Position numbers and translations under genes: made by a program
Part shown: positions 43,041 to 50,829 of the stretch, in pieces
How positions within the stretch are numbered: position 1 is the first letter of the stretch
How the letters are laid out: every line of letters begins with the position of its first letter
Source: DATKDF01 sp963752045
GTDB lineage: Bacteria; Acidobacteriota; Vicinamibacteria; Vicinamibacterales; SCN-69-37
Direction of reading: 5' to 3'
Assembly: GCA_963752045.1 (NCBI GenBank)
Contig: CAVVWN010000008.1
Location: 1,054,001-1,118,000, forward strand
Length of the DNA: 64,000 nucleotides
Notes under the pieces: model-generated
Database searches by the model: none
The model's input: only the letters and a program-made list of their open reading frames with translations
What the model was told of the DNA's origin: nothing

Positions 43041-43085
43041 GAAAAGAACCAAGGGCCCGGGCTCCTGCCGGAGCACCGGGCCCTT
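43041..43085 (-). terminator. Intrinsic terminator after the repeat-protein gene
   Basis: Strong hairpin at 43051-43085: AAGGGCCCGG pairs with CCGGGCCCTT, with an inner GCTCC/GGAGC stem and a 4-base loop. On the minus strand it is followed by GGTTCTTTTC, a T-rich tail. It lies 22 bases after the stop of the gene at 43107 and terminates that transcript. Confidence 0.8.
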
Positions 43086-43106
43086 GCGACAACCTGCCGA
43101 TGCCGG

Positions 43107-43751
43107 TTACTGAATCCGCGCGGCAACCGCCTGCGCCAGCGCCGGCGTAGCCAGGGCCTGCGCGAGCTGGGGCCGGGCAAACACGGCGCTGAAATTGGCG
43201 TCGGCCAGCGCGGCAGCGAAATTGGGCCGGGCGAAGAGCTTGACGAGCTCCGGGTCGGCCAGCGCCCGCACCATCACGTCCTGCGCGAACATCAAGCGCA
43301 GGCTTGGAGAGGCCAGTGCCTGCGCCACCTGGGGGCTGGCCATCATGGCCATGGCCTTCGGATGGGCGAGGGCCTCGAGGGCCTCAGGCTGGGCCAGCAC
43401 CCGCGCCTCTGGCGAGGCCAGTGCCGCACGGACGTCTGCCCTTGCGAACATCGCAACGAGCTCAGGGCTGGCGAGCGCCGCCTGCACGTCGGCCCGGGCC
43501 AGCATCAGACGCAGCTCGGGGTCTGCCAGCGCGTCGGCTACCTCGGCCTGCGAGAAGAGGCGGACGGCCTCCGGGCTGGCAAGAGCCGCTGCGAGGCTCG
43601 CGTCAGCGAGGACCTGGGCGAGCGCCTGATGCGTCACGGCGGCGTGGAGCGCCTGCCGGGTGTCCGGATTCTTCACCAGGTAGTCGAACGTCTCCGACTG
43701 CATGAAGTCCTGCACCACGTCGCTCTCGACCGCCACGTCGGCCGACGTCAT
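43107..43751 (-). CDS. 18-residue-repeat alpha-solenoid protein, main part (frameshifted)
   Basis: Repeat region of a protein downstream of an ECF sigma gene. From about residue 58 onward nine repeats of about 18 residues follow one another, each starting AL-A-(S/D/H/T)-P-E and ending (A/V)-x-(A/D/R): ALASPEAVRLFSQAEVAD, ALADPELRLMLARADVQA, ALASPELVAMFARADVRA and so on, with spacing 18,18,18,17,18,18,18,18. The pattern predicts a regular helical solenoid. The ATG at 43751 is inside the true gene: the sequence just before it in this frame (TVGAAKRYQGSQ) continues the frame of the upstream fragment after one extra T near 43790. An intrinsic terminator follows. Confidence 0.7.
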   Translation of the reverse strand: MTSADVAVESDVVQDFMQSETFDYLVKNPDTRQALHAAVTHQALAQVLADASLAAALASPEAVRLFSQAEVADALADPELRLMLARADVQAALASPELVAMFARADVRAALASPEARVLAQPEALEALAHPKAMAMMASPQVAQALASPSLRLMFAQDVMVRALADPELVKLFARPNFAAALADANFSAVFARPQLAQALATPALAQAVAARIQ

Positions 43752-44154
43752 TTGCGAACCTTGATACCGCTTGGCGGCCCCAACCGTAACCCTCCGTACC
43801 GGGCATGACGGGCGGATAGCCGAGGATGGCAAACGAGACGAGCGCGACAGCGGCAATGCCGGTGACGCTCCACAGGATCTTCTTGGCCACGAGGGTTCCT
43901 CTCCGGGCAGCCCAGAGCCGCCCATGTTGGTGTTCGTTGGAATCTACACGAGATTCGTCCGGAAAGTTGGTCAGTCGGTCAGAAATCTCCAGCCGTCGGG
44001 TACGCAGCCCGGGGGGGAACCCCACGTCGACGGACCGAACCGCCCTCATGATCGAACCTGCCAGATCGGCCGGCGGCGAGGGCTCGTGGTTTCGAGCGTC
44101 CTCCAGGATGCCGTCGAGCCTGCCCGACTCGTCTTGGTCGTTCGGTGCCGTCAT
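43603..44154 (-). CDS. Membrane-anchored N-terminal part of the repeat protein (frameshifted)
   Basis: Gene immediately downstream of the ECF sigma factor, 6 bases after its stop. Residues 1-45 (DESGRLDGILEDARNHEPSPPADLAGSIMRAVR) look like a short anti-sigma-type cytoplasmic segment without zinc ligands. A transmembrane helix follows (ILWSVTGIAAVALVSFAILGY), then PPVMPGTEG. After that the frame leaves register (about 43790) and runs to 43603; the true continuation is the repeat protein ending at 43107. An alternative reading has two genes, with the second starting at the GTG at 43890 (VAKKILWSV), which has its own GGAGAGG ribosome site. Whole product about 350 residues if one gene. Confidence 0.6.
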   Translation of the reverse strand: MTAPNDQDESGRLDGILEDARNHEPSPPADLAGSIMRAVRSVDVGFPPGLRTRRLEISDRLTNFPDESRVDSNEHQHGRLWAARRGTLVAKKILWSVTGIAAVALVSFAILGYPPVMPGTEGYGWGRQAVSRFANDVGRRGGRERRGAGLHAVGDVRLPGEESGHPAGAPRRRDASGARPGPR

Positions 44155-44160
44155 TGTTCG

Positions 44161-44691
44161 TCAGCCTTCCACAAGCAGTGCGGCCAGCCGTTGTCTGGCC
44201 GAAAACAGCCTCGACTTCACGGTCTTTTCCGGCAGGTCCAAGGCCTCGGCGATCTCCTCGTAGGAGAGCTCGGCGAAGTGCCTGAGGACGACGACATGCC
44301 GATGGTCCTCGGTGAGCCGTTCGATTGCCGCCTGCACCCGATCGCGCGCCTCGCGCGCCTCGAGCCCGCGAAGCGGGCCGTCGGACGTCTCTACGCGCTC
44401 CCCAAGCGGCTCCTCCGGGCGACGGCCCCGGCGCAGGTTCAAGCCCTCGTTGACCGCGATCCGATAGACCCAGCTGAAGAACCGGCGGTCCCGGTCGAAC
44501 GTGTCGAGCTTCTCGTACGCCTTGATGAACGTGTTCTGCGTGACGTCGAGGGCGTCGTCGTAGTTGCCAACCAGCCTGTAGGCCACCCTGAAGAGCTGAC
44601 GCTCGTACTTTCGAACCAGAGGTTCGAAGGCTTCGGGATCTCCCCTCAGGCAGCTGGCGACCCAATCGATGTCGTCATCCGGCTCCGACAT
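44161..44691 (-). CDS. ECF (RpoE-like) RNA polymerase sigma factor
   Basis: ECF sigma factor of 176 residues, the normal length. Region 2: FEPLVRKYERQLFRVAYRL, DALDVTQNTFIKAYEKLDTF and RRFFSWVYRIAVNEGLN. Region 4: IERLTEDHRHVVVLRHFAEL, SYEEIAEALDLPEKTVKSRL. The ATG at 44691 is the only good start. TATAAG at 44737-44732 on this strand is a likely -10. The gene is followed at once by the membrane-anchored repeat protein, which probably senses a signal for it, and is divergent from the partner-switching cassette. Confidence 0.93.
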   Translation of the reverse strand: MSEPDDDIDWVASCLRGDPEAFEPLVRKYERQLFRVAYRLVGNYDDALDVTQNTFIKAYEKLDTFDRDRRFFSWVYRIAVNEGLNLRRGRRPEEPLGERVETSDGPLRGLEAREARDRVQAAIERLTEDHRHVVVLRHFAELSYEEIAEALDLPEKTVKSRLFSARQRLAALLVEG

Positions 44692-44731
44692 TCAATTACA
44701 CCCGCGCCACCCGAAAGTTGGCGAGGCAGGA

Positions 44732-44760
44732 CTTATAGCACAGGCGGCGCGGTGTATGAT
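44732..44760. promoter_or_regulatory. Divergent promoters of the sigma and RsbW-like genes
   Basis: In the 83-base spacer, TATGAT at 44755-44760 is a -10 for the plus-strand gene at 44775 (14 bases from its ATG), and TATAAG at 44737-44732 is a -10 for the minus-strand sigma gene. The -35 boxes are weak. Confidence 0.4.
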
Positions 44761-44774
44761 GCGCGTCCTGCGCC

Positions 44775-45221
44775 ATGGCTGTGGCCGAAACGGTGACGAT
44801 TCCGGGCACGTCCGCGGGCGTGCGACATGCGCTCGATGCCATCGAGGGATGGGCCACGCGTCGAAGGGTGTCAGACGCCGTGCGGAAGCGGATGTTGACG
44901 TCCCTCGATGAGGTCCTGTCGAACGTGGTCCGGCACGGGGCCGGAGGGCTCTCCGGGCCGGTCGTTGTCACGGCCCGCTCGGCCGCTGATGTCGCCGAGA
45001 TTGCGGTGGATGACGGCAATCCGCCGTTCAACCCGCTGCTGCTGCCGGAGCCGGACACGAGCGCGCCGCTCGACGAGCGCAGTCCTGGTGGGCTTGGCAT
45101 CCTGCTCGTGCGGGCGCTCTCGGACGGCGTGCGATACGAGCGGCTGGGCGAGAGGAATCGCGTCACGATGACGTGGCGCCTGGCATGGGGAGGAGACGGT
45201 TACGGCGATGCAGATCGGTGA
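44775..45221 (+). CDS. RsbW-like anti-sigma factor / serine kinase
   Basis: GHKL-fold protein of 148 residues of the RsbW/SpoIIAB type, which bind a sigma factor or phosphorylate a STAS protein. The ATP-binding N box is SLDEVLSNVVRHG (Glu46, Asn50), the G1 box VDDGNPPFNPL and the G2 box SPGGLGILLVRAL. The short lid matches stand-alone members. Its STAS partner starts 14 bases before its stop, and a PP2C phosphatase follows, completing a partner-switching set. The cognate target is not obvious; no SigB-type sigma gene is adjacent, only a divergent ECF gene. Confidence 0.88.
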   Translation: MAVAETVTIPGTSAGVRHALDAIEGWATRRRVSDAVRKRMLTSLDEVLSNVVRHGAGGLSGPVVVTARSAADVAEIAVDDGNPPFNPLLLPEPDTSAPLDERSPGGLGILLVRALSDGVRYERLGERNRVTMTWRLAWGGDGYGDADR

Positions 45222-45546
45222 AGAGCGAGCGGGTGGAGTGGTGGTCGTGGCGGTCACCGGACGGATCGACAGCACGACGTCGGCGGCGCTCGACGAACAC
45301 CTGACCGGTGTAGCCGCGCGCGGGGACGGGCGGGTGGTCGTGGATATGACCGGTGTCGACTACATCAGCAGCGCCGGCCTCCGCGTGATGCTGACCCTCG
45401 CCAAGCGCACCAGGCAGCACCAGGGCGCCCTGGCGTTGTGCGGGCTGGGCGATGGCGTGCGGCAGGTGTTCGCTCTTGCCGGGTTCCTTCCCCTGTTTGC
45501 CATCGAAGCCACACGTGAGCTCGCCGTGGCGCATGCGGCGGCCTGA
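45208..45546 (+). CDS. STAS-domain anti-sigma factor antagonist
   Basis: RsbV/SpoIIAA-like STAS protein of 112 residues. The phosphorylation site loop reads GVDYISSAGLRVMLTLAK, with the target serine in the YISSAGL motif. It overlaps the RsbW-like gene by 14 bases and shares one base with the next start (TGATG), so the three genes form a coupled operon. Phosphorylated by the upstream kinase and dephosphorylated by the downstream PP2C, it would decide whether the anti-sigma factor is free. Confidence 0.92.
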   Translation: MQIGEERAGGVVVVAVTGRIDSTTSAALDEHLTGVAARGDGRVVVDMTGVDYISSAGLRVMLTLAKRTRQHQGALALCGLGDGVRQVFALAGFLPLFAIEATRELAVAHAAA

Positions 45547-46256
45547 TGATGCGGCTGCGCGTGGAGCGGCCGGACGGACCGCCGGTCGACACCGAGCTCA
45601 CCGACGGTGAGGTGGTCATCGGCCGGTCGGCCGCCGCCGGTGTCGTGCTTGCCGATCTCAGCGTGTCACGGCAGCATGCGCGACTCGTCGCGACGGCCGG
45701 CGGCTGGTGCATCGAAGCGCTGTCGCCGACCAATCCCACGCTTCTCAACGATCAGCCCGTCGGGGCGAAGACACCGGTGCGCCCGGGTGACGTGCTGCGC
45801 TTCGGACAGACGGTCGTTCGCGTGCTGGACAAGGCCCCGGCCGCACCGCTGGCGGCCCCGGCCGCGGGACCATCCGACGACCGACAGGCGGCGCGCCTCA
45901 AGACCCTCAATGACATCCATCGCGCTCTCGCCGCGCCTATTTCCCTCGCGGAACTCCTTCACCTGATCCTGGAACGCTGCTTCGACGTCCTCAATCCCGA
46001 GGAGGGCGTCGTCATGTTGAGCTCGCCGGACGGGGAGTTTCTTCCGGCGGCCAGCCGCAAGCGGGATGGGAGGGGGGATGACAAGGTGTTCGTTTCCCGT
46101 CGCATCGTCGAGGAGGTCGCGGCCAAGGGGAAGAGCGCGCTCGTGCTCGACGCGGCCGTCGACGAGAGATTCTCCGGGTCGGAGTCGCTCATGATGTCGG
46201 GCGTACAGGCGTGCTCGCCGCGCCGCTTTCGGACGCCGAGGGGACCATGGGCATGA
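45546..46256 (+). CDS. FHA-GAF part of a SpoIIE-type phosphatase (frameshifted)
   Basis: N-terminal part of a multidomain phosphatase. Residues about 1-95 form an FHA domain (GEVVIGRSAAAGVVLADLS, SVSRQHARL, SPTNPTLLND), which binds phosphothreonine. A GAF sensor domain starts at about 115 (LNDIHRALAAPISLAELLHL, VSRRIVEEVAAKGKSALVLD). Homology ends at MSGVQ near 46208 and the rest is out of register. A single missing base, probably a G, would join it to the next ORF as one 528-residue protein. The ATG shares a base with the STAS stop. Confidence 0.78.
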   Translation: MMRLRVERPDGPPVDTELTDGEVVIGRSAAAGVVLADLSVSRQHARLVATAGGWCIEALSPTNPTLLNDQPVGAKTPVRPGDVLRFGQTVVRVLDKAPAAPLAAPAAGPSDDRQAARLKTLNDIHRALAAPISLAELLHLILERCFDVLNPEEGVVMLSSPDGEFLPAASRKRDGRGDDKVFVSRRIVEEVAAKGKSALVLDAAVDERFSGSESLMMSGVQACSPRRFRTPRGPWA

Positions 46257-47131
46257 TCGCGCTCGTCTCGCGGGTGTCGGTCAGGCCGTTCTCACAGCAG
46301 GATCTCGACATGCTCGAGTCGCTCGCGGCGGCGGCTGCGCTGCGCGTCCGCAATGTGGCGCTTGCCGAACAGGCCGCCGCCCGGCAGGTGCTCGAACGGG
46401 AACTGGCGCTCGCCCACGACATGCAGATGTCCATGCTGCCGCGTCGCATGCCGGACCGTCCGGAAGTGGACCTGGCCGCCACGCTCAAGCCCGCGCGCTC
46501 GGTTGGCGGGGATCTCTACGACTTCGTGCTGGACGACGACCGGCTGTGGTTCATCGTGGGTGACGTGGCTGGCAAGGGCGTCGGCGCGGCGCTCTACATG
46601 GCGGTGGCCAAGACGCTGTTCAGAGCGACCGTTCGGGGCACCGGGCGCCTGACCGACGTCGTCGGGAGCCTGAACCGGCACCTGTGCGACGAGAACGACC
46701 AGATGATCTTCGTCACCGCGATGGTCGGCCACCTCTCGCTGTCGACCGGTGAAGTCGCGCTCACAGATGCCGGCCACAACCCGGCATTCCTCATCGACGG
46801 AACAGGACGAGTGTCATCGCCGGACGTACCGAAGGGCGTGGCCCTCGGCGTGGTCGAGGAGGCCACTTACCGCGAGGGCCGCCTCGTGCTCGAGCCGGGA
46901 GACACGCTGCTCCTGTACACGGATGGGGCCACCGACGCCCGTGACTCCACGGGCGCGCTCTACGGCGACGAGCGGCTGCGCCACGCGGTCGCCGCGCACG
47001 CCGGCGCAGGTCCGGACGCGCTGGTCGCCGGCGTGATCGGGGCCATCGACGAATTCGCGGCGGCCGGTCCTCCGGAAGACGACGTGACGCTCCTGGCGCT
47101 CGCCTATCGCGGACCTGCCGGGCGGAGCTGA
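46211..47131 (+). CDS. PP2C (SpoIIE/RsbU-type) phosphatase part (frameshifted)
   Basis: C-terminal part of the phosphatase. It begins inside the GAF domain (VLAAPLSDAEGTMGMIALVS, FSQQDLDMLESLAAAAALRV), passes through the linker helix LERELALAHDMQMSMLPRRMP and ends in the PP2C catalytic domain. Metal-binding blocks are SVGGDLYDFVL, GDVAGKGVGAALYMA, TDAGHNPAFLI, LLLYTDGATDARD and PEDDVTLLAL. It should dephosphorylate the STAS protein encoded just upstream. The apparent TTG start at 46211 is an artefact of the frameshift; the real start is at 45546. Confidence 0.85.
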   Translation: MLAAPLSDAEGTMGMIALVSRVSVRPFSQQDLDMLESLAAAAALRVRNVALAEQAAARQVLERELALAHDMQMSMLPRRMPDRPEVDLAATLKPARSVGGDLYDFVLDDDRLWFIVGDVAGKGVGAALYMAVAKTLFRATVRGTGRLTDVVGSLNRHLCDENDQMIFVTAMVGHLSLSTGEVALTDAGHNPAFLIDGTGRVSSPDVPKGVALGVVEEATYREGRLVLEPGDTLLLYTDGATDARDSTGALYGDERLRHAVAAHAGAGPDALVAGVIGAIDEFAAAGPPEDDVTLLALAYRGPAGRS

Positions 47132-47203
47132 TTGGTCCGGGGACACAGTCGCCCGGAGTACAATCAGAGACGGATCGTCGCCCGGATTGGAGTGGCGTGC
47201 GCG

Positions 47204-47923
47204 ATGCGCTCCATGCGCGTGATTGTGGCTGCCTGCGCAGTGTCATCACTGTCGGCCGGGTGCGGCCAACCGCCGACCGGCCCAAGCGATCCCGGCGCCG
47301 GCCCACTCGGGCCCACCGTGCGCCTGGTGTACGCGGAACCGCAGGATCGGGCGTTCCGGGCCGACTACCCGGCATCGGTCGCCATGGCGTTTGCCGATCT
47401 GCGGGCGTGGTACGGCGCCGAGATCGGTGGCCGTACCTTCACGCTCTTCCGTCCTGCGCCCGAATACTGCCGGCTACCCGAATCGGCTGACTACTACCGG
47501 CTTGACACGTGGACGAGGGTCTTCAATGGCGTACAGGCATGCCTGCCGGTCGCCTACAACTCGCCGGACTTCCGCTGGGTCATCTACGCGGACGTGGAAC
47601 ACGAGTGTGACGCTCCTGGGCGAATCGGCGCGGCGTCAAGGGGCGTGACGATTCTGGGGAGCGGCGACCTCGAGGGGCTGATCGGCAACACGGTCGTGAG
47701 CGATTGCGGCAGGGTCTTCAACCTGCCGGTGGGGCGCTACGTAGGTGGCGCCGGTCATGAGCTCGGTCACACGTTCGGCCTCACCCACCCGCCCGGCTGC
47801 AACGACGGACTGGCGTCCTGCGAAGAAGCCTGTCTCATGTGGCTTGGCTACGTCGTCTATCCCGACACCTACCTGCGCGAGGCCGACAAGGACGTGCTGC
47901 GCGCGTCACCTTTCTTCAGGTGA
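47204..47923 (+). CDS. Lipoprotein metalloprotease, metzincin-like
   Basis: Predicted lipoprotein of 239 residues. The signal peptide ends in a lipobox LSAGC with Cys20 as the lipidation site. The zinc motif HELGHTFGLTH (His185, His189, His195) is the full HExxHxxGxxH of metzincins, and a Met (CLMWLGY) further on could be the Met-turn. Six cysteines in the mature part may form disulfides. It is probably a surface or periplasmic peptidase of unknown substrate. The ATG at 47204 is used because the signal peptide starts there. TACAAT at 47159-47164 is a possible -10. It converges with the next gene, 2 bases apart. Confidence 0.8.
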   Translation: MRSMRVIVAACAVSSLSAGCGQPPTGPSDPGAGPLGPTVRLVYAEPQDRAFRADYPASVAMAFADLRAWYGAEIGGRTFTLFRPAPEYCRLPESADYYRLDTWTRVFNGVQACLPVAYNSPDFRWVIYADVEHECDAPGRIGAASRGVTILGSGDLEGLIGNTVVSDCGRVFNLPVGRYVGGAGHELGHTFGLTHPPGCNDGLASCEEACLMWLGYVVYPDTYLREADKDVLRASPFFR

Positions 47924-47925
47924 AC

Positions 47926-49587
47926 TCAGCGGGCCACGCGTTCGATGCCCACGGTGTCCCAGCCGGCGGCCGTCCGCCGGAAGTACACCTGCACCGGCCG
48001 TGACCAGTGAGGGTGGTCGGCGTGAATGGTCTCGATGGCTACGGTGACGAAGTCGCCGGCCTCGATGACCGGCGCCGGTACCATCCCGCGTGTCGCCTCC
48101 GACTGCGTCTCGATCGGACTCCCGATGCGGCTGTCGGTGGTGTTGTCGAAGCGTGACCAGGTGAAGCGGTACCGCTCGGGCGGCGACGCGACTCCCGAGG
48201 CGACGGCGGCGTTCTCGAATGTCAGCGTGCCATCCCGGGACAGCATCGGGTCGACGATCGGGTTCACGCCCGTCAGCCAGGTCCTGAGGATCCGGTTGCG
48301 CCTCTCGATGAGCGCCGAGGCGATGTACTCGGTGACCGCCGGGTCGGCGTACCGCGCCTTGGCCACGACGGCCCGGATGGCCTCGTCGCTGAACCGGCTG
48401 ACGATGCGCGCCGCCCAGAACGCGTCGTCGGGCTGCATGTTGTCGAAAGCCGGGTTCGGATACTCGGGCTTCCAGGCGTCGGGGGCGAAAGCGTCGCTGC
48501 CGAAACGGCCGACGGCAGCGGGCAGGCCTCTCGGGTCGTTGGCCAGTTGCCAGGGTTCCACCGGGAGTCCGAAGCCCAGCAGGCCGCGCAGGATCCCTTT
48601 CTGCTGGAGCATGTGGGCCTGGCCCGACCACCACCGGTCTGGCGTGCTGCCGAGCGTTGAGCCGAAGTCGAACATGTAGTGTCTGAGCCATCGGGCGCCT
48701 TCGGAGCCCACCTTCATGTCGAGCGTGTTGGGCGCGCGCGAGTCGTCGTGGTTGAGCCAGGCGGCGAACACCCGGTTGGCCCGCAGCTCTCTGCGATGCT
48801 CGTGCGGGTGGATGTCGTTCGGGTCGTCGGGCCGCGTGCCGTGGTGGAGGAACGGGCCCATGGGTTCGCCTTCGACGAAGCGGCCGGCCGTCATCCGGTA
48901 CGTCCCGTCAGGATTCCGCGCCGCCTGCCGGAACACGGCGTCGAGATCGCCCTTGACGTAGCGGCGGCGGCCGCTCGCGTCCTTGATCGTGGCAGTCTCG
49001 CCGATGCGCAGAGTTCGGGGATCGACGTTCACGAGATAGACGTCCACGACGTTGTAGCCGATGGCGTGGTAGATCGCCGTGCCGATGATCTCCGCACTGG
49101 AGGCCAGCTCGCCGTGACGTTCGAGATCGACTTCGAGCTGGTAGAGCTGGTTCGTCCGCGGATCGATGGCCCGGAAGCCCGGCTGGAAGCCGGGGTCGCC
49201 CTTGCCGTCGACGACCACCCACTCGGGCACGTCGAGCCGGTCGAGCGTGTCGGGGCCACGTGCGATCTCTTCGACGGACATCGGCCGGCGTCCAATCCTG
49301 TTGGTGAACCAGCTCGAGTCCGGCACCTCGTCGGCGGTGTTCACGTTGGCGGCCCGGCCCGGATCGTCCGGCTGGCCGGGCACGAAAGTACGCTCGAGAA
49401 AGTCGAGCGTCTCGCTGAGCTCGCGTTCGACGGCGCCGCTTGCGTCGAATAGCGTGTCGCGATCCACCCAGAGCGGGTCGTCCGGATAGAACCGCGGCCC
49501 GGCCCCGCGGCCGGCCGCCGTCATCAGCGTTGCTGCGATGACGAGTGGCGCAAGCCGCCTCGCCGTGTGTGCGCGCTCAGAAGACAT
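47926..49587 (-). CDS. Exported protein of unknown function with kinase-like C-half motif
   Basis: Exported protein of 553 residues, not recognised with certainty. A signal peptide (MSSERAHTARRLAPLVIAA start) precedes a mature region with PDSSWFTNRIGRRPMSVEE, YVKGDLDAVFRQAA, LRANRVFAAWLNHDDSRAPN and RWLRHYMFDFGSTLGS. The spacing of N-H-D, then N, then DFG recalls the HipA/CotH/PI-kinase-like fold, in which these bind metal and ATP, but this is inference from motif order alone. A short C-terminal beta domain follows. The gene overlaps the upstream barrel gene by 11 bases, so both probably belong to one outer-membrane or periplasmic system. The extended ORF up to 49767 lies inside that gene. 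Confidence 0.65.
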   Translation of the reverse strand: MSSERAHTARRLAPLVIAATLMTAAGRGAGPRFYPDDPLWVDRDTLFDASGAVERELSETLDFLERTFVPGQPDDPGRAANVNTADEVPDSSWFTNRIGRRPMSVEEIARGPDTLDRLDVPEWVVVDGKGDPGFQPGFRAIDPRTNQLYQLEVDLERHGELASSAEIIGTAIYHAIGYNVVDVYLVNVDPRTLRIGETATIKDASGRRRYVKGDLDAVFRQAARNPDGTYRMTAGRFVEGEPMGPFLHHGTRPDDPNDIHPHEHRRELRANRVFAAWLNHDDSRAPNTLDMKVGSEGARWLRHYMFDFGSTLGSTPDRWWSGQAHMLQQKGILRGLLGFGLPVEPWQLANDPRGLPAAVGRFGSDAFAPDAWKPEYPNPAFDNMQPDDAFWAARIVSRFSDEAIRAVVAKARYADPAVTEYIASALIERRNRILRTWLTGVNPIVDPMLSRDGTLTFENAAVASGVASPPERYRFTWSRFDNTTDSRIGSPIETQSEATRGMVPAPVIEAGDFVTVAIETIHADHPHWSRPVQVYFRRTAAGWDTVGIERVAR

Positions 49588-50782
49588 CGCCAAACCGGAA
49601 CAGGAAGACGGTGCCTTCGCCGCTGCCGAACGCCGCTTCGATGCGGAGCGAAACGGTGGAGAGGAAGCCGAAGCGGACGCCGATGCCGAAGTCCTGGACC
49701 ATCCGGTCCATGCGCACGTCCCCGATGCGGGGCGCGACCGTGCCGGCGTCGTAGAAGAGGACGCCACTGACGAACGCGTTCACGTCCCACCGGTACTCGG
49801 ACTGCACGAGGAGCACGCTCGTGTCGCGCAGCCGGTACGGCTCCAGGCCGCGCAGCGAGTCGGGCCCGCCGAGCGTGGGCTGCAGGTAGAAGGGGACCGT
49901 CTCGCCTGGGCGCGCCGTCAGGCCGATGACCTGTGCGCGGAGCGCCAGCATCCGCGTGCTGCCGCGGATGGAGAGGTACTGGCGCAGGTCGACGTCCCAC
50001 CGGTCGAACGACGACAGCCCGACACCGAAGTCCGAGTAGCGATCGTAGCCAACCCTGTAGCGCCCTCCGAAAGGCGACCCGAAGGGCCGGCCCGTCGAAT
50101 CGAGGCTGAGATAGCCGCCGAGGCGCAGGTAGTCGGGCTGACGCGAGCCGGAGGTCTCGAAGACCTGCGCGGACCGCACGTCTGCCGATGGGTTCTCGGA
50201 GTCGGCGCCGGGGCCGACCCGTGGCTGCAGATGCTCGACCGTTCCGGCTGCGCGCAGCCACCAAACGGGCTTGACGCCGGCGGTGATCGAGACCGAGGTC
50301 TCGCGCAGTTCGAAGCTCGTCTCGTCCGACGGCTGCGAGTCGGGCCCGAGGCCGTAGAAGTCCTCCTCGGGGAATTCGTGTCGGAGCAGCGTGACGTCGG
50401 CAAACGCGTTGCCGAAGAGGAGGTCCGGAAACGAGAGACTGCCCCCGACCTCCCAGTAGAGCTTCTGCGACACCGCACCCCACACGGTGGCCGCCGCCCG
50501 CTGGTCGAAGTACCGGTAGGCGGGCCCGACCGAGAGGCCGGCGCCGGTCGGGAAGCTGCCGAATCGAATGAAGGGGCCGCGCGGCGCGTTGAACCACCGC
50601 TCGATCAGGTAGTCGTCCTCAATGGCGAACACGACACGTGCGACGGTGCTGGACGCGAGCGGCGTGAGCTGGGCGGCCTTCGCCGCGCGCGCCTCTTCGG
50701 CGAGGGCCGCGCGCGTCATCGCCTGGGCTGGCGGTGCGGCAAGGGTCAGGACGTAGGCAAGGCTCGACAGCAGTCCGATCAT
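49577..50782 (-). CDS. BamA/TamA-type outer-membrane barrel protein
   Basis: Outer-membrane protein of 401 residues. A signal peptide (about 1-21, AAPPAQA) and a short linker precede a barrel-type region with alternating strands: FIRFGSFPTGAGLSVGPAYR, RRAAATVW-type strands, GGRYRVGYDRYSDFGVGLSS, PTLGGPDSLRGLEPYRLRDT (the L6-like GG-x-x-S-L-R-G motif of the Omp85 superfamily) and a C-terminal GTVFLFRFGDVF ending in Phe. No POTRA domains are visible, so it is a POTRA-less surface antigen. The next gene overlaps its end. The gap to the divergent phosphatase gene holds a probable promoter. Confidence 0.8.
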   Translation of the reverse strand: MIGLLSSLAYVLTLAAPPAQAMTRAALAEEARAAKAAQLTPLASSTVARVVFAIEDDYLIERWFNAPRGPFIRFGSFPTGAGLSVGPAYRYFDQRAAATVWGAVSQKLYWEVGGSLSFPDLLFGNAFADVTLLRHEFPEEDFYGLGPDSQPSDETSFELRETSVSITAGVKPVWWLRAAGTVEHLQPRVGPGADSENPSADVRSAQVFETSGSRQPDYLRLGGYLSLDSTGRPFGSPFGGRYRVGYDRYSDFGVGLSSFDRWDVDLRQYLSIRGSTRMLALRAQVIGLTARPGETVPFYLQPTLGGPDSLRGLEPYRLRDTSVLLVQSEYRWDVNAFVSGVLFYDAGTVAPRIGDVRMDRMVQDFGIGVRFGFLSTVSLRIEAAFGSGEGTVFLFRFGDVF

Positions 50783-50812
50783 GGGCGGCGCGGGTGATCT
50801 CTTACGTTCAGC

Positions 50813-50818
50813 TATATT
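50813..50818 (+). promoter_or_regulatory. -10 hexamer for the phosphoesterase gene
   Basis: TATATT on the plus strand, 11 bases before the ATG at 50830, with GGCAGG as a modest ribosome site between them. The message would have a leader of about 4 bases. No clear -35 box. Confidence 0.4.
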
Positions 50819-50829
50819 AACGGCAGGCG

